From Nonomuraea purpurea (GTDB lineage Bacteria; Actinomycetota; Actinomycetes; Streptosporangiales; Streptosporangiaceae): a stretch of DNA of 64,000 nt. The stretch is from assembly GCF_042650645.1 (NCBI RefSeq), contig NZ_JBHSBI010000021.1, positions 1-64,000 on the forward strand, written 5' to 3'. Below the pieces are notes generated by a model. The model searched no databases. It worked only from the letters and a program-made list of their open reading frames with translations, and was not told the DNA's origin. A program made the translations under genes and the position numbers. Shown here one piece after another: positions 8,800 through 16,599 of this stretch; position 1 is the stretch's first letter, and each line of letters starts with the position of its first letter.

Positions 8800-9906
8800 T
8801 TAGGAAATCGCCTCGACAGCGGTACGGACCTTGGTGAGCAGGTCGCCCGCGAGCGGGGCGTAGCCCAGCTCCTTCAGGGCCGCCTGCCCCTCGTCACTGG
8901 CGGTGTAGGTGAGGAAGCCCTTGACCAGCTTGGACTCCTCGGCCGACAGACCCTTCTCGCAGGTGATCTCGTAGGTCACCAGCACGATCGGGTACGCGCC
9001 CGGCGTCTTGGTGGCGTAGTCGATCGACAGCTTGAGGTCGTTGCCGGTGCCCGTGATCTCCGCGGTCTCGACGGTCTTGGCCGCGCTGTCGGCGGTCAGC
9101 TCGACGAACTCGCCGGCGCCGTTGGAGACCTTGGCCTTCTGGAGCTGGGAGTTCTCGGCGTAGGAGAGCTCGACGTAGCCGATGGCGCCCTCGGCGCCCT
9201 TGACGCTGGCGGCGACCTGGTCGGAGCCCTTGGCGCCCTGGCCCTTGGCCTCGGCGGGCCAGGCCTTGGCCGGCTCGTAGGGCCACTCACCCGTGGCCTT
9301 GAGGAACTTGGTGAAGTTGTCGCTGGTGCCCGACTCGTCCGAGCGGTGGAACGCCTGGATCGGGGTGGACGGAAGCTGGGCGCTGGGGTTCTCGGCCTTG
9401 ATGGCGGCGTCGTCCCACTTGGTGATCTTGCTGTTGAAGATGCCCACCAGCGTCTTCGGCGACAGCTGCAGACCCTCCGCGCCAGGCAGGTTGTAAACGA
9501 CCGCGACGGGGCCGGTCACCATCGGGATGTTGATGGCCTTGCCGGTCTTGCACCGGGCGTCGGCCTGCGTCGGCTCGTCGTCCTTGAGCGCGGAGTCGGA
9601 GCCCGCGAACGCGACCTGCCCCTGAATGAACGACTGCACACCCGCGCCGGAGCCGCTGGGCTGGTAGTTCAAGCTGGCCTGGGGGTTCTTGGCCTGGAAG
9701 TTCTTCTTCCACTCGTCGATCGCGTTGGCCTGGGCAGAGGAGCCCGCGGCGTTGATCGTGCCACTCAGACCTGCGTCATTGCCCCCCGCGCTGGAGGTGG
9801 CAGCCGTGGTGCTGCCGCCCGAGGGGTTGTTGTTGTCTGTGCCGCACGCAGCGAGCGAGAGCGCGCCGACGACGGCGACGGCGGCGAGCCGGCCTGCATA
9901 CTTCAC
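8800..9906 (-). CDS. pstS: Phosphate-binding lipoprotein PstS
   Basis: 368 residues beginning with GTG, preceded by GGGAGGA. The signal peptide ends in the lipobox LAAC (Cys21), so the mature protein is lipid-anchored outside the membrane and delivers phosphate to PstCA. Typical phosphate-binding motifs are present: GSSAQ near the N-terminus, the SGSGAGVQSFI and AFAGSDSAL segments, and FHRSDESGTSDNFTKFL. First gene of pstSCAB, with a PHO box upstream. Confidence 0.97.
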   Translation of the reverse strand: MKYAGRLAAVAVVGALSLAACGTDNNNPSGGSTTAATSSAGGNDAGLSGTINAAGSSAQANAIDEWKKNFQAKNPQASLNYQPSGSGAGVQSFIQGQVAFAGSDSALKDDEPTQADARCKTGKAINIPMVTGPVAVVYNLPGAEGLQLSPKTLVGIFNSKITKWDDAAIKAENPSAQLPSTPIQAFHRSDESGTSDNFTKFLKATGEWPYEPAKAWPAEAKGQGAKGSDQVAASVKGAEGAIGYVELSYAENSQLQKAKVSNGAGEFVELTADSAAKTVETAEITGTGNDLKLSIDYATKTPGAYPIVLVTYEITCEKGLSAEESKLVKGFLTYTASDEGQAALKELGYAPLAGDLLTKVRTAVEAIS

Positions 9907-9976
9907 GGTTGGGTTCCTCCCACTTGGTCCTTAGTCGCCACGAAGCTACGCAGCGAAAGTGACGCGGTCCCCCAAG

Positions 9977-9998
9977 AGTGAATGAACAGGCGGTGAAC
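9977..9998 (-). promoter_or_regulatory. PHO box (PhoP-binding direct repeat) upstream of pstS
   Basis: Read on the minus strand there are two adjacent 11-nt direct repeats, GTTCACCGCCT then GTTCATTCACT, about 70 nt upstream of the pstS GTG. This matches the Streptomyces PHO-box pattern of 11-nt units beginning GTTCA. It predicts PhoP-dependent induction of pstSCAB and the attached regulator when phosphate is scarce. Confidence 0.85.
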
Positions 9999-10191
9999 GC
10001 TGCAGGTCGGCGTGCTGCCCTTATGTGAGGGGGGCGGAGTGTGAGCGGATCGTCGCTCGGGGTGGGCTTTCTGACTTTCTGGAGAATAGGGCCGCGTGGC
10101 GCCCGTGAGCGCGCGTTTTGCTTTTCCTTGGCGTGTCATGGCCGGTCAGGCGCGTGTGCGGGGCATGGGCGTGGCCCCGCAGAATGGACGC

Positions 10192-10665
10192 ATGACGTAT
10201 CGCGTATGCCTGGTGTGTTTGGGGAACATCTGTCGCTCTCCGATGGCGGAGGCGGTGCTCCGTCAGACCCTCGCCGACCGCGGGCTGGCCGATCAGGTCA
10301 CCGTGGAGAGCGCGGGGACGGGCGGCTGGCACGCAGGTGACCCCATGGATGAGCGGGCCCTGGACATCCTGACCCGGCACGGATACGACGGTTCCGCGCA
10401 TCGGGCCAAGCAGTTCACCAGGGATTGGTTCGATCGTTATGACCTGGTGCTGGCCATGGACCGCGACAATCTTTCCCAGCTGCGGAGGATGGCGCCAGAA
10501 GGGGTTGAGGTGCGGCTGTTCCGGTCGTTCGATCCGGCCGCCCCCTCGGGCGCGGAGGTGCCCGATCCCTACTACGGCGGGCGCGAGGGGTTCGAGGAGG
10601 TGCTCGCGCTGGTCGAGTCCGCCTCCGAGGGCGTGGCCAAGCACATCGCCGATGAGATCGACTGA
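10192..10665 (+). CDS. Low-molecular-weight protein-tyrosine phosphatase
   Basis: 157 residues starting at MTYRVC. The P-loop C9-LGNIC-R15-S (C-x5-R-S) near the N-terminus and the general-acid motif DPYYGG near the C-terminus are both intact, so it should be an active cysteine phosphatase of the LMW-PTP family. The frame is open further upstream (to 10096), but the family begins a few residues before the P-loop. It overlaps the fructosamine kinase gene by 14 bp, suggesting cotranscription. Substrate unknown. Confidence 0.93.
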   Translation: MTYRVCLVCLGNICRSPMAEAVLRQTLADRGLADQVTVESAGTGGWHAGDPMDERALDILTRHGYDGSAHRAKQFTRDWFDRYDLVLAMDRDNLSQLRRMAPEGVEVRLFRSFDPAAPSGAEVPDPYYGGREGFEEVLALVESASEGVAKHIADEID

Positions 10666-11437
10666 GGACCTCGGCTCGTCGCACGGGTGGCGGCTCCAAC
10701 GGGGCGTTCTCGACGACGGGCGCGAGGTGTTCGTGAAGAGCGGGGACGCCTCCGGGGTGTTCGCCTCAGAGGCGGCCGGGCTGCGCTGGCTCGGCGAGGC
10801 GATCTCGGTGCCCGCGGTGATCGAGGCCGGACCCGATCGGCTCGTGTTGTCCTGGGTACGCCAGGAGCGGCCCGGTCCGGCGGCGGCCGAGCGGTTCGGA
10901 CGGGCGCTGGCCCGGCTGCACCGGACGGGGGCGGAGGGGTTCGGCGCGCCGTGGCCCGGGTTCATCGCCGAGTTGCCGATGGACAACGCGCCCTGCGATG
11001 ACTGGCCGTCCTTCTACGCCTTGCGGCGGGTGCTGCCCTTCGCGCGGCAGGCGCGGTTGTCCTCCTCCGACTTCGCGGCCCTGGAGCGGGCCGTGGAGCG
11101 GTTCGCGGACGTCGCGGGGCCTCCCGAACCTCCGGCGCGGATCCATGGGGATCTGTGGAGCGGGAACGTGTTGTGGTCCGGCGGGGCGGGGGTGCTGATC
11201 GATCCGGCCGCCCATGGCGGGCATCGGGAGACGGATCTGGCGATGCTCGATCTGTTCGGACTCCCTTACCTGGATCGGGTGCTGGGGGCCTATCGGGAGG
11301 AGTTTCCGCCGGCGGAGGGGTGGAGGGAGCGGGTGCCGTTGCATCAACTGCATCCGCTACTCGTTCATGTGGTGCTGTTCGGGGGCGGTTACCGGGACAG
11401 CCTGATGCGGGCCGTGGGGCGGGTGCTGGCCCTTTAG
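10652..11437 (+). CDS. Fructosamine kinase family protein
   Basis: 261 residues with the aminoglycoside-phosphotransferase-like fold of fructosamine kinases. Visible are the nucleotide-binding N-lobe (DDGREVFVKSG), the SEAAGLRWL segment, the catalytic loop HGDLWSGNVL and the metal-binding IDPAAHGGHRETDLAM. Members phosphorylate ketoamines on glycated proteins or amino acids, allowing deglycation. The start at 10652 (MRSTEDLG) is chosen because homology begins there; the gene overlaps the phosphatase upstream. The 3' end overlaps the convergent TetR gene by 4 bp. Confidence 0.9.
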   Translation: MRSTEDLGSSHGWRLQRGVLDDGREVFVKSGDASGVFASEAAGLRWLGEAISVPAVIEAGPDRLVLSWVRQERPGPAAAERFGRALARLHRTGAEGFGAPWPGFIAELPMDNAPCDDWPSFYALRRVLPFARQARLSSSDFAALERAVERFADVAGPPEPPARIHGDLWSGNVLWSGGAGVLIDPAAHGGHRETDLAMLDLFGLPYLDRVLGAYREEFPPAEGWRERVPLHQLHPLLVHVVLFGGGYRDSLMRAVGRVLAL

Positions 11438-12252
11438 GTGGTCTTGGTGCGCTTTCTGTAGGCGCGTTGCTGGCAGGCTCGGGAGCAGTAGACGCGGGGG
11501 CGGCCCGATGTTGCGGGCTTCAGCGGGGTGCCGCACTCCTCGCAAATTTCATCACGGCTTTCGTCACGCTCGTCGATGAGCGCTTGGACGCCGTCCAGCA
11601 GGCGGGCCAGGCCGAACTCGAAAGAGTCCTCCGGGTGGTTCCAGCCGCCCGACGTCCACAGGTGGGAGATCGTGGGGTAGCGGTCGAGGCGTTCGTAGAG
11701 GGAGTCGCGGGCGCCCCACCACTCCTCCTCCGACACGCCACTGCGCCGCTCCTCGCGCCGGCTCTCCACCAGGAGCAGGGCCTCGGCGTCCACGAACCGG
11801 CCGACCAGGCCCACGACCGCGATGACCTCGGACGGGGTCAGCGCGGTGCCGGTCAGCGTGCTCAGCATGTAGTCGTAGTGGGCCACGGCGTTGGGGCCCG
11901 GCAGGCGGCGGGTGCCGCGTATCTCGGCCAGCCAGGGGTGCCGCCCGCGGATCCGCCAGGCGTGCCTGGCCACGGACGCAAGGCGGGCGCGCCAGCCGCG
12001 CTCCCCGTCGTGGTCCGCCGGGTGCTCGGTCATGACCTCGTCGCGCATCAGGTCGACGAGCTGGTCGCGGCCGGGGACGTGGCGGTAGAGCGACATGGTC
12101 GTGAAACCGAGCCGGTCGGCGACCTTGCGCATCGACAGGCCCTCCAGGCCCTCGGCGTCGGCGAGCTCGATGGCGGCCGAGACGATCCTGCCCGGGCTCA
12201 GGCCCTGCCTCGGCTCGTCCTCCCGCCGCCGCCACAACAACTCTTCCGTCAT
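11434..12252 (-). CDS. TetR-family regulator with a C-terminal cysteine (zinc-knuckle) module
   Basis: 272 residues. The TetR DNA-binding domain is at residues ~18-65 (MRKVADRLGFTTMSLYRHV), followed by a TetR_C_1-like ligand domain. After about residue 235 there is an added module, C-x2-C-x14-C-x3-C ending ACQQRAYRKR, which looks like a zinc knuckle with a basic tail. Translation starts at ATG 12252 after a strong AGGAGGGG site. It is divergent from the beta-helix gene, and a 34-bp palindrome between the two is a likely operator. Confidence 0.9.
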   Translation of the reverse strand: MTEELLWRRREDEPRQGLSPGRIVSAAIELADAEGLEGLSMRKVADRLGFTTMSLYRHVPGRDQLVDLMRDEVMTEHPADHDGERGWRARLASVARHAWRIRGRHPWLAEIRGTRRLPGPNAVAHYDYMLSTLTGTALTPSEVIAVVGLVGRFVDAEALLLVESRREERRSGVSEEEWWGARDSLYERLDRYPTISHLWTSGGWNHPEDSFEFGLARLLDGVQALIDERDESRDEICEECGTPLKPATSGRPRVYCSRACQQRAYRKRTKTT

Positions 12253-12266
12253 GTGCGCCCCTCCTT

Positions 12267-12300
12267 GTTTATGGTGTATTACTACGTGTACGGCATAAAC
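12267..12300. promoter_or_regulatory. Imperfect 34-bp palindrome, candidate TetR operator
   Basis: Outer arms GTTTATG and CATAAAC are perfect inverted repeats, with inner GTA and TAC also symmetric at matching spacing. The element occupies most of the 64-bp gap between the divergent TetR regulator and the beta-helix gene, an AT-rich patch where both promoters must lie. Binding could repress both genes. Only the symmetry is seen; regulator binding is inferred. Confidence 0.65.
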
Positions 12301-12316
12301 AGCAAAGGCGGTTCGC

Positions 12317-14035
12317 ATGTTCCAGTTCCATGTCGCGCTCGACGGTGACGACTCGTCGCCGGGTTCCCTTGAGCGTCCCTTCCGCACCCTCGATCGGGCC
12401 AGGATCGCGGCCCGCGAGGCTGACGGCGACGTCGTCGTCCAGGTGCGGGCCGGCACCCACGCGCTGACCCGGCCCTTCGAGCTCACCGAGCGGGACTCGG
12501 GGCGCGGCCGGGTGATCTACCAGGCGTACGGCTACGGCACCCCCGAGCAGGAGGAGGTCGTCATCAGCGGCGGCCGGCCGATCACGCAGTGGCGGACGCG
12601 GGACGGCGTCTGGGTCGCCGACGTCCATGACCTCGACACCAGGCAGCTCTACGTGGACGGCCGCAGGGCCGCGCGGGCCTGCATCGCCGGGCTGCCCGGC
12701 GCGGTCGAGGCGAGCACGACCGGGTACGTCACCGACAGCGCCGAACCGCGCGGGTGGCGCAGCCCGGCGGACGTCGAGTTCGTCTTCCGCGGCGTCTATC
12801 CGTGGACCGAGGGCCGGTGCGGGGTCGCGGAGGTCTCCGGGGACGGCGGATCCACCGTGGTCACGATGGCGCGGCCGGCGTTCGGGTGGGCCGTTGAGCT
12901 GTACAACTCCACCTGGGACGGCCAGACCTCCAGCGGTCCTGGGCTGCCCACGTCGATCGAGAACGATCCGAGCTTCCTGCGCGAGCCGGGCACCTTCGTG
13001 CTGGACAGGTCGAGGGGCGAGCTGCTGTACCTGCCCCGTCCCGAGGAGGATCCCGCCAGGACGCGGGTGGTCGCGCCCGTGCTCGAGACGCTGGTGAAGG
13101 CCGTCGGGGTGCGGAACGTGACGTTCAGGGGGCTGATGTTCGCCGACGCCACCTGGCTGCGGCCGAACCGGGGCTTCGTCCACTACCACGGCGCGAACTT
13201 CTACGAGGGCGGCGGCATCGAGACCGCCGTGTTCGGCGAAGGCGCGTCCGTGACGTTTCCCGTAACTTCCGTCACGATTCCCGCGTGCGTGATCTTCGAG
13301 GACACGACGGGAGTGGAGATCGAGAACTGCCGCTTCACCCGGCTCGGGGCCTCGGGGCTCGGGGTGGCGGGAGGGACGGGGTTCGCGGTGCTGGGGTGCG
13401 ACTTCGACACGCTGTCCGCCTCGGCCGTCACCGTCTCCGGGGGCGAGGGGGTCTCGATCGAGGACAATCTGGTGGGACGGGCCGGGCTCGAGTACAGCGG
13501 GTCGCCGGGGATCGCCGTCACGGGGACGCGGGGGTGCCTGGTCGCGAACAACGAGATCAGGGACGTGCCCCACTGCGGCATCGTCGCCGGGCCCGGTGAG
13601 GGGACCCGCATCCTGCGCAACCTCACCGTGGACACCATGCGGGTGCTGGCCGACGGGGGTGGCGTCTACATGAGCGGGGCGCAAGGGGACTCGGCCGACA
13701 ACGGGGCCCTGGTGGCGGGGAACGTCATCAAGGACACGCGCACGCCGTACAACTTCGGGCTTTATACCGACTACGGGGCCTCGTGGGTGATCGTCGAGGG
13801 GAACGTGGTCATGCGGGCCGACAACACCTCGGTGCTCCAGGTCGCGCCCCCGTTGGAGAACGTCGTCTACCGGGGGAACTTCTGGGACGCCGATCCGCTC
13901 GGGCATGATGATCCGCCGAGCGGGGTCGTCTACGAAGGAAACGTGACCGTGAAGGACACGCGCGAGCTTGAGGCGGCGACCGGTGACATCCAGGCCAAGG
14001 CGGGGCTACTGCGCAGGAGGGGGCTGCCGCTCTGA
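12317..14035 (+). CDS. Right-handed parallel beta-helix repeat protein (polysaccharide lyase/hydrolase-like)
   Basis: 572 residues, no obvious signal peptide. The N-terminus (FHVALDGDDSSPGSLERPF, then TLDRARIAA) is the typical opening of pectate-lyase-like beta-helix proteins, and residues ~320-530 contain repeated N-x-I/V-x-x-N and G-V-x-I/V-x-x-N turns with Asn ladders (VEIENCRFTRLGASGLGV, VSIEDNLVGRAGLEYSG, CLVANNEIRDVPHCGIV). Probably acts on a plant or microbial polysaccharide; the substrate and even catalytic activity cannot be assigned. It is controlled, by position, by the divergent TetR protein. Absence of a signal peptide is notable for this class. Confidence 0.8.
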   Translation: MFQFHVALDGDDSSPGSLERPFRTLDRARIAAREADGDVVVQVRAGTHALTRPFELTERDSGRGRVIYQAYGYGTPEQEEVVISGGRPITQWRTRDGVWVADVHDLDTRQLYVDGRRAARACIAGLPGAVEASTTGYVTDSAEPRGWRSPADVEFVFRGVYPWTEGRCGVAEVSGDGGSTVVTMARPAFGWAVELYNSTWDGQTSSGPGLPTSIENDPSFLREPGTFVLDRSRGELLYLPRPEEDPARTRVVAPVLETLVKAVGVRNVTFRGLMFADATWLRPNRGFVHYHGANFYEGGGIETAVFGEGASVTFPVTSVTIPACVIFEDTTGVEIENCRFTRLGASGLGVAGGTGFAVLGCDFDTLSASAVTVSGGEGVSIEDNLVGRAGLEYSGSPGIAVTGTRGCLVANNEIRDVPHCGIVAGPGEGTRILRNLTVDTMRVLADGGGVYMSGAQGDSADNGALVAGNVIKDTRTPYNFGLYTDYGASWVIVEGNVVMRADNTSVLQVAPPLENVVYRGNFWDADPLGHDDPPSGVVYEGNVTVKDTRELEAATGDIQAKAGLLRRRGLPL

Positions 14036-14050
14036 TCGCCAGGCGCCCGG

Positions 14051-14839
14051 TCAGCCGGTGCCGTTGAGCTGGGCCAGGACCTGGTCGTGCAGGATGCGGT
14101 TCGTGCAGACCAGGCTGCCGCCCTCCATGCTCGGGATGCCCGCCAGATCGGTCCAGACGCCTCCGGCCTCCTCGACGATCACGGTGAGGGCCGCCATGTC
14201 CCACGGCGACAGCTCCGGCTCGGCGGACAGGTCCACCGAGCCCTCCGCGACCATCATGTGGGACCAGAAGTCGCCGTAGGCCCTGGTGCGCCAGCAGGCG
14301 CGGCTGAGGCCGAGGAAGTTGTCGAGCCTGCCCTGCTTCTCCCAGCCGCCGAAGCTGGAGTACGAGAACGAGGCGTCCTCCAGAACGGACACGGACGAGA
14401 CGTGCATCCTCGACGCCTTGGTCAGGCTCTTGCCCGTCCACGCGCCGCCCTCCGCAGCGGCCCACCAGCGGCGTCCGAGCGCGGGGGCCGACACCAGGCC
14501 GACGACGACCTTGCCGTACTCCATGAGCGCGATCAGCGTCGCCCACACCGGCACGCCGCGGACGTAGTTCTTGGTGCCGTCGATGGGGTCGATGATCCAC
14601 GACCTGGCGCCCCAGCCGGTCTTGCCGAACTCCTCGCCGACGACCGCGTCACGCGGCCTCGCACGGCGGAGCGTGCCCCGGATGGCCTCCTCGACGGTGC
14701 GATCGGCGTCGCTGACCGGGGTGAGGTCGGGCTTGGTGTCGACCTTGAGGTCGACCGCTTTGAACCGTCGCATGGTGAGGTCGTCGGCGGCGTCGGCCAT
14801 GACGTGCGCCAAGCGGAGATCATCGGAGTAACCCTGCAC
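14051..14839 (-). CDS. hisN: Histidinol-phosphatase, inositol-monophosphatase family
   Basis: 262 residues from the GTG at 14839. Metal-binding motifs are VVGEEFG, WIIDPIDGTKNYVRG (the DPIDGT signature) and SPWDMAAL near the C-terminus. The actinobacterial HisN branch removes phosphate from L-histidinol phosphate in histidine biosynthesis; inositol monophosphatase activity is the main alternative. The start is uncertain: the frame is open to an ATG at 14875, but family members usually begin just before the SDDLRLAHVMAD segment. The 3' end converges on the beta-helix gene. Confidence 0.85.
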   Translation of the reverse strand: MQGYSDDLRLAHVMADAADDLTMRRFKAVDLKVDTKPDLTPVSDADRTVEEAIRGTLRRARPRDAVVGEEFGKTGWGARSWIIDPIDGTKNYVRGVPVWATLIALMEYGKVVVGLVSAPALGRRWWAAAEGGAWTGKSLTKASRMHVSSVSVLEDASFSYSSFGGWEKQGRLDNFLGLSRACWRTRAYGDFWSHMMVAEGSVDLSAEPELSPWDMAALTVIVEEAGGVWTDLAGIPSMEGGSLVCTNRILHDQVLAQLNGTG

Positions 14840-15034
14840 GATGAGCCACGCTACCGTGTCGGCTATGCAGAACATCAGTCACTAACGCCCCTTTTCTGGT
14901 AACCGCTATTCCGGGTATCCGCCAAGGGGTCCTGTTTATCCGCGCCTGCTTGATGGTGATGGCGGGGGTTCGGGGGTGATGGGTGATTGACGGCTTTAAG
15001 AACTTGTCCTGGGGTTTTTGACTGTTCGGGGTGG

Positions 15035-16078
15035 TCAGGGGGTGTCGTCGGGAGTGCCTTCGCGGCTGGCGAGAAGACGGCGCAGGGATTCGAGGCGGGC
15101 CGGGTCGGCGTTGCCGGCGGCGACCCAGGCGTCCAGGGCGCAGCCGTCGCCCAGGTGGGTGCAGCCCTTGGGGCAAGTGACCGTGCCCTCGATCAGGTCG
15201 GGGAAGGCCGCCAGGACCGTTTCGACCGAGACGTGGGCTAGGCCGAAACTACGCACGCCCGGCGTGTCGATGATCCAGCCGCCGGCCGGGAGTTCGAGGG
15301 CCACGGCCGAGGTGGAGGTGTGGCGGCCTCGGCCGGTCACCGCGTTGACCTGGGAAACGGCTCGGTTGGCGTCGGGGACCAGGGCGTTGACCAGGGTGGA
15401 CTTGCCGACGCCCGAATGGCCGACCAGGACGCTGATACGGCCGGTCAGCTGATCGCGGAGCTCCTCCAGAGAACCGCCCTTGTGCACGACGACATGAGGC
15501 ACACCCAGCGGCTCGTACAGGGACACCAGGTCGTCCGGCGGGGCGAGGTCGGACTTGGTGAGGCAGAGCAGGGTGTCGATCTCGGCGTCGAAGGCCGCCA
15601 CCAGAATCCTGTCGATCATGCGAGGGCGGGGCGGGGGGTCGGCCAGAGCGGTCACGATGACGAGCTGGTCGGCGTTGGCGACCACAGGGCGTTCGATGCC
15701 GTCGGTGTCTTCGGTGTCGTCGGCCGAGCGGCGCAACATCGAGGTGCGGGGCTCCACGCGTACGACCCTGGCCAGGGTGTCGGGACGGCCCGACACGTCT
15801 CCCACCAGAGCGACCCTGTCGCCCACGACGATGCCCTTACGGCCCAGCTCGCGCGCCTTCATGGCGACGACGAGACGGCGCTGCGGGGATGATTTGCGCT
15901 TCTGGGCCGAGCCCCTGGGGCGTTCCGGCTCCACCAGCGTCGTGTAGCGGCCGCGGTCAACCGCCACCACGAACCCTTCGACGGCGTCCTCGTGCGCAGG
16001 ACGAATCCGGGTCCGGGGCCGGGAACCCTTGCCTGGCCTGACCCGTACGTCGTCCTCGTCATACTCCCGCTTTCTCAG
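15035..16078 (-). CDS. rsgA: Ribosome small-subunit-dependent GTPase A (RsgA)
   Basis: Circularly permuted GTPase that assists 30S maturation. Motif order is permuted as expected: G4 LTKSD, then G1 GHSGVGKST, then G3 DTPG. The C-terminal zinc knuckle C-P-x-G-C-x-H-x5-C is present, and an OB-fold precedes the GTPase domain. The start is problematic. Homology reaches LRKREYDEDDVR, in frame with only a CTG at 16078. An ATG at 16090-16092 with a good AAGGGAAG site reads MGADR and then stops, overlapping that CTG. Either CTG is the start or one base is missing here. Confidence 0.93.
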   Translation of the reverse strand: MRKREYDEDDVRVRPGKGSRPRTRIRPAHEDAVEGFVVAVDRGRYTTLVEPERPRGSAQKRKSSPQRRLVVAMKARELGRKGIVVGDRVALVGDVSGRPDTLARVVRVEPRTSMLRRSADDTEDTDGIERPVVANADQLVIVTALADPPPRPRMIDRILVAAFDAEIDTLLCLTKSDLAPPDDLVSLYEPLGVPHVVVHKGGSLEELRDQLTGRISVLVGHSGVGKSTLVNALVPDANRAVSQVNAVTGRGRHTSTSAVALELPAGGWIIDTPGVRSFGLAHVSVETVLAAFPDLIEGTVTCPKGCTHLGDGCALDAWVAAGNADPARLESLRRLLASREGTPDDTP

Positions 16079-16092
16079 CGGTCCGCTCCCAT

Positions 16093-16599
16093 GCGCTCGC
16101 TTCCCTTCATGATGGGGTGAAGTTGTGGGCTGTTGAGCCCGGTTCTGGTGGTTTGGGTCTGAGGTGGTCGGCCGGCTTGCGCACGGCTCGGTGGGGCACG
16201 ATTTCACATGACGCCCAGCGGCCGGCTGGGCCGGTGGCCCGTGAGCGGCCAGGGGGCAGGAGCTCTGCGCTCCAGGGATCCCTGTGTGAGGTGAGCCGAG
16301 AGCGTTGCTGTCCAGAGCGCCGGGTAGCCGGTGTGCCGGGGCTCTGGGCGGGATGTCGGGCGCGCGCGGGAGGGCGCGGCGAGCCTGCGGTGAGCTCGGG
16401 CGTTGGGCGGGTGGTGGTCCTTGCTTCTGGACGCATGTCAAAACTGGCGTCCGGGCGCCTGATGACGCCGGGCTCCGGATGCCTGGTGAGTCTCGCGGTG
16501 GTGCGTGGGCAGCGCGTCAGCACGTGCCGCCCTTTTCCGACGTGCCCGGCGCTTGCCCCGTGAAACCAAAAGGGGCCGTCACCGGGTGTCGAGGCGTTG
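16093..16599. other. Intergenic region between rsgA and aroA, no gene recognised
   Basis: About 500 bp of GC-rich sequence. Open frames exist on both strands, but their translations are Arg/Ala/Pro/Gly-rich with no recognisable family, as expected for chance frames in high-GC DNA. The rsgA promoter should lie at the left end. I see no repeat, RNA or hairpin I can support. Confidence 0.5.

Noticed and set aside
7792..9981. Long plus-strand open frame opposite pstC and pstS
   Set aside because: Its translation is low-complexity (runs of Asp, Arg, Gly, Leu) and the opposite strand encodes clear PstC and PstS; it is a high-GC shadow frame.
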